A stretch of 64,000 nucleotides of DNA from Lutraria lutraria (GCA_964023205.1 OZ026835.1:14218414-14282413); one strand, 5' to 3'. Counted from the stretch's first letter, positions 14,101 through 25,864 are shown. Numbers and translations are program-made. Notes: generated from the letters alone by a model not told the origin.

Positions 14101-17100
14101 CCACTCCTCTATGTGACTTTTTCTACCAGTCTCTGTCCTCTTCAGTTTTTCTTAGATCACGGAAAGAAGCTTTTTTCACTCCTTGAAGCCAGTAGTGCTC
14201 AGGCATACATTAAACACAATAGCAACAATGATGTTCTCACCCAGCTTCTTATCAGGCTTAGTACCGGGTGACTCAACAGTTAACCAAGTGGCTTATCTAT
14301 ACAACTTCTTCACTATAAGGCTGTCAATTCCAGAGCTGTATTCTGCAACATAAGCGAGGCTTTTGACTGTGTCTCGCATCATGCCTTCCTCTTGAGACTC
14401 AAAACTTTTTGGGATTTCTTGCAGTCTTTTTAATTGGTTCTCATCTTATCTTAGTGGCAGCTAAACAGCAAAATTCTATTTTGTCTGATGCTTAATCAAA
14501 ATTAAATGATATCAAAGCTAGCTGGGATTCCACAGGAGTTAACTTTTGGCCCCCTCATTTTCTTGATATTTATCGATGACGTCATCACGGCAAACGTCCA
14601 TCTATTTGCTAATGACACAAGCCTTAGTTGTCGTAGTTACAGTAACTGCTTCACAAACACTGAATTCTAACCTACAGACAATACCTCTGGAATAAAATTT
14701 GTTCCATTGTAATAGCTTCATTTTTTAGGAGGTGAATTTGGATTTTTCTAGATTTTTGTTTCTTAGTTACAAGCACCTCATCAAGATAGCATTTTAGTAC
14801 CTTCATTTTAACTTAAATTGTAGATTTTATAAAGCTGAGGAAAAATCAACTGCCTAAATATTTCTACAAAACTTTATTCTTATTTCAGTAGTTATTTTTA
14901 TTAGGTAAAATGTCTTGAATTGACATGATTTGCATTTGTATTTTTGTAATTGTAGGGTTCTATTTTTAAGTTCTAGTTATGCCCCCATTTCAAAGAAATG
15001 TGGGTATATATTGCTGGTTTGCTCATGTCCATCTTTTTTGCTCGTTGGTAATCAAACCTTGTCTGGCCAATTCGACTGTTTTGGCCTCTTAGGTCTTCAC
15101 TTGGTTTGAAGGTTGGTCAAACATAGATAGATGACCCCTGTTGATAAGGTCTATCAATAGGTCAAAGGTCAACTATCCATATGCTCTTTAGGGGGCATTG
15201 GTGTTTCACAAACACTTCATTAAGTGAGCGTTTAAATACACTTATTAAAACTTAAGATATATCAAATAACTTAAAAAAACTTAGGTAGTTGATTTTTCTG
15301 GGCTTTATTCTCTACTAGTATTTTTACAAAACTTTTTTTTTATCCTAGCAATTATTTCTATTAGGTAAAATGTCTTGAAATTGAAATGATTTGCATTTAT
15401 ATTTTTGTTATATTTATGTAAATGTAGGGTAATTTAATAAAGTTCTTGTTATGCCCCAATTTCAAAGAAATGTGGGTATATATTGCTGGTTTGCTCATGT
15501 CCGTCTTTTTTGCTCGTTTGTAATCAAACCTTGTCTGGCCAATTCGACTGTTTTGGCCTCTTAGGTCTTCACTTGGTTTGAAGGTTGGTCAAATACTGAT
15601 AGATGACCCCTATTGATAAGGTCTATCAGTAGGTCAAAGGTCAACTATCCATTTGCCCTTTATGGGGCATTGGTGTTTCACAAACACTTATTAAGTGAGC
15701 GTTTAAGTACCCTTATTAAAACTTAAGATATATCAAATAGCTTAAAAAATCTTAAGTAATTGATTTTTCTTAAGTTTATTAAAAAAATAAAGCTAAGGAA
15801 AGATTGACTGCCTAACTAATTTTTACGCCTTTGAAACCAAACTGTTGATGTAATAAGAAAGGCCAAACTAAATCACTATATATGTTAGCACAAAAACTCC
15901 TTTCCTCTCCATCGTCATGGGAATCATGGTGAACTTGTCTCAAATCTTTCATCTCCTTCAAATTGAGTTCATCCTTGCTTCACTGCAAGATAGTGATAAT
16001 CCTGTGGCAGATGAAATCATCAAAGCAAACCATCTGAATACCATTTGTCGGTATCAAACCTTTCTTGATGAATAAATAGGTGCTCAAACTCTGCAAAATG
16101 ATGTGAATGACATCAGCCCTGTCTTTGACCACATTACAATTACAACCTCTAAGATAGAAGATATTATAAAATTTGAACTGTCCACTCCTCTATGTGACTT
16201 TTTCTACCAGTCTCTGTCCTCTTCAGTTTTTCTTAGATCACGGAAAGAAGCTTTTTTCACTCCTTGAAGCCAGTAGTGCTCAGGCATACATTAAACACAA
16301 TAGCAACAATGATGTTCTCACCCAGCTTCTTATCAGGCTTAGTACCGGGTGACTCAACAGTTAACCAAGTGGCTTATCTATACAACTTCTTCACTATAAG
16401 GCTGTCAATTCCAGAGCTGTATTCTGCAACATAAGCGAGGCTTTTGACTGTGTCTCGCATCATGCCTTCCTCTTGAGACTCAAAACTTTTTGGGATTTCT
16501 TGCAGTCTTTTTAATTGGTTCTCATCTTATCTTAGTGGCAGCTAAACAGCAAAATTCTATTTTGTCTGATGCTTAATCAAAATTAAATGATATCAAAGCT
16601 AGCTGGGATTCCACAGGAGTTAACTTTTGGCCCCCTCATTTTCTTGATATTTATCGATGACGTCATCACGGCAAACGTCCATCTATTTGCTAATGACACA
16701 AGCCTTAGTTGTCGTAGTTACAGTAACTGCTTCACAAACACTGAATTCTAACCTACAGACAATACCTCTGGAATAAAATTTGTTCCATTGTAATAGCTTC
16801 ATTTTTTAGGAGGTGAATTTGGATTTTTCTAGATTTTTGTTTCTTAGTTACAAGCACCTCATCAAGATAGCATTTTAGTACCTTCATTTTAACTTAAATT
16901 GTAGATTTTATAAAGCTGAGGAAAAATCAACTGCCTAAATATTTCTACAAAACTTTATTCTTATTTCAGTAGTTATTTTTATTAGGTAAAATGTCTTGAA
17001 TTGACATGATTTGCATTTGTATTTTTGTAATTGTAGGGTTCTATTTTTAAGTTCTAGTTATGCCCCCATTTCAAAGAAATGTGGGTATATATTGCTGGTT

Positions 17101-17486
17101 TGCTCATGTCCGTCTTTTTTGCTCGTTGGTAATCAAACCTTGTCTGGCCAATTCGACTGTTTTGGCCTCTTAGGTCTTCACTTGGTTTGAAGGTTGGTCA
17201 AATATAGATAGATGACCACTGTTGATAAGGTCTATCAATAGGTCAAAGGTCAACTATCCATATGCTCTTTAGGGGGCATTGGTGTTTCACAAACACTTAT
17301 TAAGTGAGCGTTTAAGTACACTTATTAAAACTTAAGATATATCAAATGACTTAGAAAACTTGGATAGTTGATTTCCTTAAGTTTATAAAAAATAAAGCTA
17401 AGGAAAGATTGACTGCCTAACTAATTTTTAGGCCTTCGAAATCAAACTGTTAATGAAATAAGAAAGGCCAAAATAAATCACAATAA

Positions 17487-18430
17487 TATGTTAGCACAAA
17501 AACTCCTTTTCTCTCCATCATCTTGGTAATCTCGTTGAACTTAACTCAAATCCTTCATCTCCTCCAAATCAAGTTCATCCTTGCTTTACAGCACTTTTGT
17601 TGATAACACTGTGGAAGATGAAATCACCAAAGCAAACCTTCTGAATAACATTTTTGGGGATCAAACCCCTCTTGATGAATATTTAGGTGCTCAAACTCTG
17701 CAAAATGATGTGAATGACATCAGTTCTGTCTTGAACCACATTACAATTACAACCACTAAGATAGAGGATATTATAAAATTTGAACTGTCCACTCTTCTGT
17801 GTGACTTTTTTGGTCAGTCTCTGTCCTCTTCTGTTTTTCCTAGCTCATGGAAAGACACTTTTGTCACTCCTTGAAGCCATTCTCAAGTTGGCAATTGTCA
17901 ACCTATATCTCTACTCTGTACCATCGGGAAAGTCCTTGAAAGGGTAGTCCACAGGCATACTTAAACACAATAGTGACAATGATCTTCTCACCCTGCTTTA
18001 AATCGGGCTTTGTACCTGGTGACTCAACAGTTTACCAACTGGCTTATCTATACAACCCTTCCATTGTGACTATTAATTCCAGAGCTGTATCGAGGCTTTT
18101 GACTGTGTCTCGCATCATACTTTCCTCTTCAGACTCAAACATTTTGAGATTTCTGGCAGTCTTTTTAATTGGTTCTCATCTTATCTAATTGGCAGACATA
18201 TAACTGTTGGTCTGCCTAATGCTCAATCAAAATGTAATGATATAAATGCTGAGATTTTGCTGTAGTCAATTTTGGGCCCCTCCTTTTCTTGATACATGTA
18301 TTTATAAATGAAATATTGTTTCAGACATCAGGGCAAATATCCATATACTTGCAGATGACACCAGCCTTTACATAGTCGTCAGGGTCCCATTAACTGCTTC
18401 ACAAACACTGAATCTGACCTACAAACAGTA
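17487..18430 (+). pseudogene. LINE reverse transcriptase fossil, diverged unit 1
   Basis: A 97-codon frame (17581-17874) covers the pre-RT linker through SSSVFPSSWKDTFVTP, the conserved LINE stretch before NYRPISLL; the matching CQPISLL reading follows in another frame near 17,900. Next come SGFVPGDSTVYQLAYLY near 18,000-18,050, a FDCVSHH-type motif near 18,100 and HILADDTSLYIVV near 18,335-18,375, with the catalytic Asp pair intact (LADD). Frameshifts separate these blocks, and the segment with the GPDG motif is deleted as in the array units. The protein is inactive but better preserved than in the 2,081-bp units. Confidence 0.78.
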
Positions 18431-19589
18431 CCTTTTGAATATAATTTGTTTCATTTTAATAGGTTCATTTTTTAAGGTGAGTTTGGATTTTTATAGATTT
18501 TTGTTACTTGATTACAAACAACTCATTAAGATGTGGTTTTAGTACCCTTATTTTAGCTTAGATTGTAGATTTTATAAAGCTAAGGAAAATAAATTCAACT
18601 GCCTAAATATTTCTACAAAACTTTATTATTATTCCAGCTGTTATTTCTATTAGGTAAAATGTCTTCAATTGCCATGAATTGTATTTATATTTTTGTAAAT
18701 ATAGGATAATTTAATAAAGTTCTTGTTATGCCCCTATTTCAAAGAAATGAGGGTATATATTGCTGGTTTGCTCATGTCCGTCTTTTTTGCTCGTTTGTAA
18801 TCAAACCTTGTCTGGCCAATTCGACTGTTTTGGCCTCTTAGGTCTTCACTGGGTTTGAAGGTTGGTCAAATACAGATAGATGACTCCTGTTGATAAGGTC
18901 TATCAATAGGTCAAAGGTCAACTATCCATTGCTCTTTAAAGGGCACAGGTGTTTCACAAACATCTCATTAAGTCAGCGTTTTAGTACCCTCGTTTTAACT
19001 TTAGATATATCAAATAACTTTAAAAGATTTAGGTAGTTGATTTTTCTGAGCTTTACACTCTACAGGTATTTTTAGAAAACTTTATTCTTATCATAGCAGT
19101 TATTTCTATCAGGTAAAATGTCTTGAATTGACATGAATTGTATTTATATTTTTGCGATATTTTTGTTAATGTAGGGTAATTTAATAAAGTTGTTGTTATG
19201 CCCCTATTTCAAAGAAATGTGGGTATATATTGCTGGTTTGCTCATGTCCGTCTTTTTTGCTCGTTGGTAATCAAACCTTGTCTGGCCAATTCGACTGTTT
19301 TGGCCTCTTAGGTCTTCACTTGGTTTGAAGGTTGGTCAAATACAGATAGATGACCCCTGTTGATAAGGTCTATCAATAGGTCAAAGGTCAACTATTCATT
19401 GCTCTTTAGGGAGCATTGGTGTTTCACAAACACCTCATTAAGTGAGCGTTTTAGTACTCTTATTTTATCTAAGATATATCAAATGACTCAGAAAACTTAG
19501 ATAGTTGATTTCCTTAAGTTTATAAAAAATAAAGCTAAGGAAAGATTGACTGCCTAACTAATTTTTAGGCCTTCGAAATCAAACTGTTA

Positions 19590-20560
19590 ATGATATAAGA
19601 AAGGCCAAAGTAAATCACAATAATATGTTCGCACAAAAACTCCTTTCCTCTCCATCATCTTGGAAATCTTGGTGAACTTAACTCAAATCCTTCATCTCCT
19701 CCAAATCGAGTTTATCCTTGCTTTACAGCCCTTTTGGTGATAACACTGTGGAAGATGAAATCACCAAAGCAAACCTTCTGAATATGATTTTTGGGGATCA
19801 AACCCCTCTTGATGAATATTTAGGTGCTCAAACTCTGCAAAATGATGTGAATGACATCAGTTCTGTCTTGAACCACATTACAATTACAACCACTAAGATA
19901 GAGGATATTATAAAATTTGAACTGTCCACTCTTCTGTGTGACTTTTTTGGTCAGTCTCTGTCCTCTTCTGTTTTTCCTAGCCCATGGAAAGACACTTTTG
20001 TCACTCCTTGAAGCCATTCTCAAGTTGACAAATGTCAACCTATATCTCTACTCTGTACCATCAGGAAAGTCCTTGAAAGGGTAGTCCACAGGCATACTTA
20101 AACACAATAGTGACAATGATCTTCGCACCCTGCTTTAAATCAGGCTTTGTACCTGGTGACTCAACAGTTTACCAACACTGGCTTATCTATACAACCCTTC
20201 CATTGTGACTATTAATTCCAGAGCTGTATTCTGCAACATAAGCGAGGCTTTTGTCTGTGTCTCGCATCATGCTTTCCTCTTCAGACTCAAACATTTTGAG
20301 ATTTCTGGCAGTCTTTTTAATTGGTTCTCATCTTATCTAATTGGCAGACAGATAACTGTTGGTCTGCCTAATGCTCAATCAAAATGTAATGATATAAATG
20401 CTGAGATTTCGCTGTAGTCAATTTTGGGCCCCTCCTTTTCTTGATACATGAAATATTGTTTCAGACATCAGGGCAAATATCCATATACTTGCAGATGACA
20501 CAAGCCTTGACATAGTAGTCAGGGTCCCATTAATTGCTTCACTAACACTGAATCTGACCT
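19590..20560 (+). pseudogene. LINE reverse transcriptase fossil, diverged unit 2
   Basis: A 97-codon frame (19718-20011) is followed, after a frameshift, by a 70-codon frame (20205-20417) reading INSRAVFCNISEAFVCVSHH, then FRLKHFEISGSLFNWFSSYL and IGRQITVGLPNAQSKCNDIN. These are palm motifs of jockey-like LINE RTs; the catalytic motif has V in place of D (AFVC instead of AFDC). HILADDTSLD follows near 20,485-20,515. The order and the shared internal deletion match the neighbouring units, so all descend from one defective ancestor. Confidence 0.8.
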
Positions 20561-21699
20561 ACAAACAGTACCTTTTGAATATAATTTGTTTCATTTTAAT
20601 AGGTTAATTTTTAAGGTGAGTTTGGATTTTTATAGATTTTTGTTTCTTGATTACAAACACCTCATTAAGATGTGGTTTTAGTACCCTTATTTCAGCTTAG
20701 ATTGTAGATTTTATAAAGCTAAGGAAAATACAACTGCCTAAATATTTCTACAAAACTTTATTATTATTCCAGCTGTTATTTCTATTAGGAAAAATGTCTT
20801 CAACTTCCATGAATTGTATTTATATTTTTGTCATATTTTTGTAAGTATAGGATAATTTAATAAAGTTCTTGTTATGCCCATATTTCAAAGAAATGAGGGT
20901 ATATATTGCTGGTTTGCTCATGTCCGTCTTTTTTGCTCATTTGTAATCAAACCTTGTCTGGCCAATTCGACTGTTTTGGCCTCTTAGGTCTTCACTGGGT
21001 TTGAAGGTTGGTCAAATACAGATAGATGACCCCTGTTGATAAGGTCTATCAATAGGTCAAAGGTCAACTATCCATTGCTCTTTAAAGGGCACAGGTGTTT
21101 CACAAACATCTCATTAAGTCAGCGTTTTAGTACCCTCACAAATTTTAGATATATCAAATAACTTTAAAAGATTTAGGTAGTTGATTTTTCTGAGCTTTAC
21201 ACTCTACAGGTATTTTTAGAAAACTTTATTCTTATCATAGAAGTTATTTCTATCAGGTAAAATGTCTTGAATTGACATGAATTGTATTTATATTTTTGTC
21301 ATATTTTTGTTAATTTAGGGTAATTTAATAAAGTTGTTGTTATGCCCCTATTTCAAAGAAATGTGGGTATATATTGCTGGTTTGCTCATGTCCGTCTTTT
21401 TTGCTCGTTGGTAATCAAACCTTGTCTGGCCAATTCGACTGTTTTGGCCTCTTAGGTCTTCACTTGGTTTGAAGGTTGGTCAAATACAGATAGATGACCC
21501 CTGTTGATAAGGTCTATCAATAGGTCAAAGGTCAACTATCCATTGCTCTTTAGGGAGCATTGGTGTTTCACAAACACCTCATTAAGTGAGCGTTTTGGTA
21601 CCCTTATTTTATCTAAGATATATCAAATGAGTTAAAAAACTTAGGTAGTTGATTTTTCTGCCTAACTTTTAGGCCTTCGAAATCAAACTGTTAATGAAA

Positions 21700-22330
21700 T
21701 AAGAAACGCCAAAGTAAATCACAATAATATGTTAGCACAAAAACTCCTTTTCTCTCCATCATCTTGGTAATCTCGGTGAACTTAACTCAAATCCTTCATA
21801 TCCTCCAAATCAAGTTCATCCTTGCTTTACAGCACTTTTGGTGATAACACTGTGGAAGATGAAATCACCAAAGCAAACCTTCTGAATATGATTTTTGGGG
21901 ATCAAACCCCTCTTGATGAATATTTAGGTGCTCAAACTCTGCAAAATGATGTGAATGACATCAGTTCTGTCTTGAACCACATTACAATAACAACCACTAA
22001 GATAGAGGATATTATAAAATTTGAACTGTCCACTCTTCTGTGTGACTTTTTGGTCAGTCTCTGTCCTCTTCTGTTTTTCCTAGCCCATGGAAAGACACTT
22101 TTGTCACTCCTTGAAGCCATTCTCATGTTGGCAATTGTCAATCTATATCTCTACTCTGTACCATAGGGAAAGTCCTTGATAGGGTATATAATAAGTCCAC
22201 AGGAATATGTTAAACAAAATAGGGACAATGTTCTTCTCACTGAGCTTCTAATCAGGCTTAGTACTGGCCGACTCAACTGACTTGTCTTCACTGTGACTGT
22301 CAATTCCAGAGCTGTATTATGCAACATTCC
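21700..22330 (+). pseudogene. LINE reverse transcriptase fossil, diverged unit 3 (truncated)
   Basis: A frame at 21822-22166 repeats the linker and FELSTLLCDF block, with a one-base change that shifts it after LLCDF. Remnants of the palm region run to about 22,330 (SRAVLCNI-like, near 22,300), after which RT sequence jumps straight to the 3' part of the hairpin module (tcaacaggtcaaaagtgaac). The catalytic Asp box is absent. This is the right-most and most rearranged unit. Confidence 0.7.
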
Positions 22331-22556
22331 AGAACTGTATATCAACAGGTCAAAAGTGAACTTTAATCCATTTGCCCTTTAGGGGGCATTGGTGTTTCAC
22401 ACACACCTCATTAAATGAACGTTTAAGTACTCTTATTAAAACTGGAGATGTATCAAATAACTTAAAAAAACTTAGGTAGTTTATTTTTCTCAGCTTTGTT
22501 CTCTTAAAGTATTTTCATAAAACTTTATTCTCATCCCAGCATTTATTTCCATTAGT

Positions 22557-22921
22557 TACATGTACAATGTCATGATTTGTTTATTTATGATATTAGGATA
22601 AAACAATATGTAACATCTTCACATAGGGAAAGCGAGTCCCCTTATTTTTTCGTTGGAGGTATTGTTTTTGGTATTTTCTTTACATGCCTACTCCTTACAT
22701 TTATAATGAAAATCGTTTTCATCAAACTCATATTTGAAGAAGACATTTTGTGGATCTGTCTTTCTGTACTGTTACCATTAAACTTGTGTCCACCAAATGT
22801 TTTACTTCTTTGGGTCCAAAGAATGTTTTGGCATTCACAAAGTCAAAATGCTTTAATGGTACAACTGTATGGCCTTTTCCTTTTTGTGGTCTCACTATGG
22901 TATCTCACTGACTGAATATAT
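22557..22921. other. Unassigned 365-bp spacer
   Basis: Unique-looking AT-rich sequence. A 112-codon frame (22577-22915, plus strand) has one hydrophobic run (VGGIVFGIFFTCLLLTFI) that could pass for a membrane segment, but codon composition, start context and flanks give no support for a gene. I recognise no family. Confidence 0.4.
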
Positions 22922-23105
22922 CTAGTGTAACCTCAATGAATGGTCACCCACGAACTACAGCCACCTCCCTGTTACAGCCAGTATACTAGCCAGCCAGATT
23001 GCTGCTTTACTCTATTTTCACTCTCTCAACAACAATCACCTCCTTACATCAGCTGTTATTGTCCTTCTCCATTGGTGGCTGTTGTAGAGGGATTGCACTG
23101 TACAC
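22922..23105. mobile_element. MITE with CAGTG..AACCTC-type inverted ends
   Basis: The left end (tagtgtaacctcaatgaa) and the inverted right end (acagtgcaatccctctaca) are imperfect inverted repeats, matching the ends of the better preserved element at 26,520-26,694. The interior is short, has repeated cagcca words and no coding capacity. Confidence 0.45.
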
Positions 23106-23226
23106 AGATGAACATATTTGCTGTTTCAATTGTAGCATCAAGCTTATTCAAATTCAATACTGCATTATATGATTGCATAATATGTATGTAATTATGAAGG
23201 CATTAATAAATATTTTAGAACTATCA

Positions 23227-23392
23227 GTTTTGAGATAAACGAATCTTCTCCAAGGAATCATCAATGTAAGAGTCTTTTGCTGTGTCAGATTTCCACAGAC
23301 CATGACGTTTTATTCAATGTTCTCATACCATGTCAGCATTAGCAGCTGTTGTAGTACCGCTAGCTCTAAATATATGAGTACGTAAGTCTAAA
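23227..23392 (-). pseudogene. C-terminal half of a tyrosine recombinase (DIRS-like retroelement)
   Basis: Minus-strand reading from 23,392 gives LRTHIFRASGTTTAANAD, two stops, then IKRHGLWKSDTAKDSYIDDS and LEKIRLSQN. This matches the end of tyrosine recombinases of DIRS/Ngaro-type elements: the HxxR box (HSLRSG in relatives; HIFRASG here), the RHGxWxS motif, and the C-terminal catalytic Tyr in KDSY. The first half of the same domain lies at 25,009-25,195 on the same strand, separated by a LINE tail and a Helitron-like insertion. Two stops between the boxes show decay. Family assignment is from recalled motifs. Confidence 0.7.
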
Positions 23393-23435
23393 CTTTAGAA
23401 TATACTAAGCTTTCTTAACAAAAAACATTTTCTTC

Positions 23436-23673
23436 CTGACCTACAAGCGAAGAGGTAATATTATCAGGATGCAGAATTGGTCATTCTCGTTTAACTCACC
23501 CTTCTCACTTGAGATGATATGCCAGAATGTATTCCATGCGGTGCTCCATATTCTATCAGACATGTTCTTGTTGACTGCATCAACCTTCAGCCAATTCGTA
23601 GAAAACATTTTAGCATTCAAGACATGAGCACACTTTTTGAAACTGTAAAACCTGAAACCATTATCAATTTTAA
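23436..23673 (+). pseudogene. C-terminal tail of a LINE RT protein (copy A)
   Basis: The plus strand reads EEVILSGCRIGHSRLTHP, then after a shift DMPECIPCGAPYSIRHVLVD and CINLQPIRRKHFSIQDM. This is the Cys/His-rich tail that follows RNase H in jockey/I-like LINEs (RIGHSRLTH, CxxC, H, C pattern). Better preserved copies are at 36,361-36,840 and 39,290-39,740. It is interrupted at 23,673 by the insertion at 23,674-24,895 and resumes as LINE 3' tail at 24,896. Confidence 0.72.
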
Positions 23674-24895
23674 GCTCACCTGGCACAGAGTGTCAAAGTG
23701 AGTTTTTAGGATCAAGCTTTGTCCGTGGTCCGTGGTCGTCAGTTGTCCGTCGTCCGTCGTCAACAATTTCTTTAAACAACATCTCCTCCTAAACCACTGG
23801 ATCAATTTCAAAACTTCACAGGCGTGTTCCTTGCTTGAAGCTCTACAAAAGTTGTTCAAAGAATTCCATTCCATGCAGAACTCTGGTTGCCATAGCAACT
23901 GGAAGGATTTTTTTTTTAAATCTTTAAAAATCTTCTTCTCAAAATCCAGAGGACCTAGATCTTTGATATTTGGTGTTAGCATTGCCTAGTGGACCTCTAC
24001 TAAGATTGCCCTAAGGTCAATATTGGCCCCGCCCCGGGGGTCACTTGATTTATATAGACTTACATAGGAAAATTGAAAAAATCTTTTTGTCCAAAACCAT
24101 GAGGCCTTGGACGTAGATATTTTGGATGTTGCATTTTCTTGTGGATCTCTACCAAGTTTGTTCAAATCATGGTCCAATGGTCAATATTGGCCCTGTCCTG
24201 GGGGTCAGTTGATTTCTAGGGTCAATAACTAGGTCACCAGATCAAATCTTAGGAAAACTTTGTTAACACTGTAGATCTCACAGTTTTGATTGGATCTTCA
24301 CCAAACTTTGTCAGAATGGTTTGCCTCAATGATATGTGGGTCAAGCTTGGACATGGGTGAGCAGGGGTCAAAAACTAGGTCACCAGGTCAAATCTTAGGT
24401 AAAAACCTTGTAAAAGCTCTAAATATCATGGTTTTAATTGGATCTTGGCCAAACCTTGTCAGATTGTTCATCTTAATAATAGTTAGGACAAGTTCAAATA
24501 CGGGTCACCTTAGGTCAAAAACTAGGTCACAAGGTCAAATCTTAGGAAAACCTTATTAACACTGTAGATGTCAAATTTTGATTGTATCTTCACCAATCTT
24601 TGTCAGAATGTTTGTCTTAACGATATGTAAGACAAATTCGAACATGGGTCATCTGGGGTCAAAAACTAGGTCATGAGGTCAAATCTTAGGAAAACCTTGT
24701 CTATGCTGTAGTTTTCATGGTTTTGGTTGGATCTTCACCAAACCTTGTCAGAATGTTTGTCTTATTTATAAGTAGGACAAGTTCTTACATGGGTCATCTG
24801 GGGTCAAAAACTAGGTCACTGGTTCAAAACATTTTTTTAATGAGTGAACAGTGATTGTCATGTGAGCAATATAGGGCCATCTTGGCCCTCTTGTT
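23674..24895 (+). mobile_element. 1,222-bp hairpin-ended repetitive element (Helitron2/Helentron-like)
   Basis: The left end at 23,674 is a hairpin (GCTCACCTGGCAC, aga, GTGTCAAAGTGAGT). Near the right end GTGAGC (about 24,862-24,867) is the inverse of the first six bases, followed by a terminal hairpin (gggcca-tct-tggccc) and TCTTGTT. Asymmetric inverted ends plus a 3' hairpin are typical of Helitron2/Helentron-type non-autonomous elements. The interior has about five diverged direct repeats of roughly 125-130 bp with the words ggtcaaatcttaggaaaacc, ggatcttcaccaaa and gtcagaatg. There is no coding sequence. It interrupts LINE tail copy A and is therefore younger than it. Confidence 0.6.
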
Positions 24896-24990
24896 ATTAT
24901 ATTGATTGAAGTCCCTTTTTAATTTTTATTGTGCACTATATGACCATTTGTAGTTGATGCACCATAAAACAACACTAAACAAACAAATGA
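24896..24990 (+). repeat. 3' untranslated end of LINE copy A
   Basis: The sequence after the insertion (ctatatgaccatttgtagtt ... cataaaacaacactaaac) recurs at the ends of LINE copies B (about 37,325-37,372) and C (about 39,680-39,730), each ending in cataaaacaacacta. It is the LINE's 3' terminus, ending in A-rich aaacaaacaaa words. Confidence 0.65.
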
Positions 24991-25008
24991 TCTACAAGGT
25001 CAATGAAA

Positions 25009-25195
25009 TTAAAACATGTCTGAATCATAACAAAAATTGGCACTCTTCATATACCTCTGTAACACTGCAACTGGACTTGCATAAGTAACACCTTTAGCAC
25101 TATAAGCATATTTTCCTTGTCTGTAAACATCAGTTTTACTTTGACTAACAAAAATCACGATGTGATCTTCATTGAATCTGAAAAAACCTGCATAT
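25009..25195 (-). pseudogene. First half of tyrosine recombinase catalytic domain (DIRS-like)
   Basis: The minus strand from 25,195 reads YAGFFRFNE, then DHIVIFVSQSKTDVYRQG and VAVLQRYMKSANF in one open frame of about 60 codons. GFFRFNE carries the first catalytic Arg of the recombinase; SKTDVYRQG is the beta-strand region with the conserved Lys. About a dozen residues between them are missing compared with recalled relatives. The second half (HxxR and Tyr boxes) is at 23,227-23,392, displaced by insertion of LINE copy A. Together they place a recombinase downstream of RT and RNase H, as in DIRS-type elements. Confidence 0.72.
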
Positions 25196-25259
25196 GATCA
25201 CAAAATCATAGATATGTCTTTCAAAGAGATGCCCCAGACACTTGATACATTGAAAATTG

Positions 25260-25430
25260 ACTAGAAATGCAATGTCAATTACACCCAGTAGACCTGTTAT
25301 CAATGACCTTCACCAAACTTAGTGGAACTCATGGGCATGAGATCTCAGTCAAGTTTGTTAACCAACCAAATGGCCCAGGCCCCTCTGAGTTATGCCCCTT
25401 GATACTTTGAAAACTTTTTTCGACAAATGT
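25260..25430 (+). repeat. Fragment of a dispersed repeat
   Basis: The stretch with gaccttcaccaaacttagtg, catgagatctcagtcaag and tctgagttatgccccttg has the word composition of the Helitron-like repeat interiors at 24.0-24.8 kb (GACC/GGTC words, caccaaactt). No end structures are visible. From 25,431 to about 25,864 I see nothing assignable. Confidence 0.3.
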
Positions 25431-25864
25431 TGCTTATGTTTAAAAAAAATTATGTAATTTGCCACTCAAATTTTTATACCAGGGCTAACTCTATTACACT
25501 GAGTGTGGGTATAAGTTATAACAAAGTTACAGTAATATACTACTGTCAGTACTGTGGTAGAAGAACACCAACACAATTGTTAACTTCTTATCAATGTTTA
25601 ATGCAGATAGCTCTAACATGGAATGGAATATGTCCGGTCTAAGGGACCAAACACTCTAACACTCTAACACTATCTCTCGTGATCTTGACAAGTACACTAC
25701 TATACCAACATCCAACTCGATAAACCACATCAAATAGATATAATTAATAATTTCTTTCAATACGATCTTTTTCTCACAATAACAGCTTTTGTCGGGCATA
25801 TTTTGTGAAATTTTGGAACTCCTTGTTTTGTTTTAATGCTTTGTGTGTCTTAGTTCTAGGCTAT

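Larger units (their letters stand above)
1..16648 (+). repeat. Tandem array of eight 2,081-bp units
   Basis: Eight head-to-tail units begin at 1, 2082, 4163, 6244, 8325, 10406, 12487 and 14568, so the period is exactly 2,081 bp without drift. The copies look almost identical on reading. I found two differences: C instead of A at 1272 (units 1 and 2 carry C, units 3-8 carry A) and G instead of A at 2055 (unit 1 only). The window opens inside the array, so its left end is not seen. Each unit holds a decayed LINE RT (unit positions 1283-2081 and 1-118) and two ~229-bp hairpin-ended modules (412-640 and 883-1111). There is no open frame of useful length. Near-identity means recent amplification or strong homogenisation; an assembly artefact cannot be excluded from sequence alone. 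Confidence 0.97.
16649..22556 (+). repeat. Older diverged units flanking the array
   Basis: The sequence follows the 2,081-bp unit almost exactly to about 17,100 (inside the hairpin-ended module) and then becomes a clearly diverged version. RT landmarks at 17,583, 19,720 and 21,824 give spacings of about 2,137 and 2,104 bp. The first unit here is about 1.6 kb between landmarks because it has one module (about 17,060) where the others have two (about 18,728 and 19,198; 20,874 and 21,341). The last unit has a deletion joining RT to the end of a module near 22,330-22,400, and similarity fades near 22,556. These copies keep longer RT frames than the amplified units. Confidence 0.88.

Noticed and set aside
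19820..22141. Minus-strand frames around 19,820-20,038 and 21,932-22,141
   Set aside because: Antisense of the conserved LINE linker/RT blocks on the plus strand; they recur only because the unit is repeated.
1..22556. Array units as rDNA or a protein-coding gene cluster
   Set aside because: No rRNA-like sequence; the only coding similarity is a LINE RT broken by stops and frameshifts in every unit.
22577..22915. 112-codon frame with a possible membrane segment
   Set aside because: T-rich DNA readily gives hydrophobic frames; no family similarity, no neighbour support and no splice or promoter evidence.
25427..25642. 71-codon plus-strand frame
   Set aside because: No motif, and it overlaps sequence that belongs to the minus-strand DIRS-like fossil interval; probably chance.
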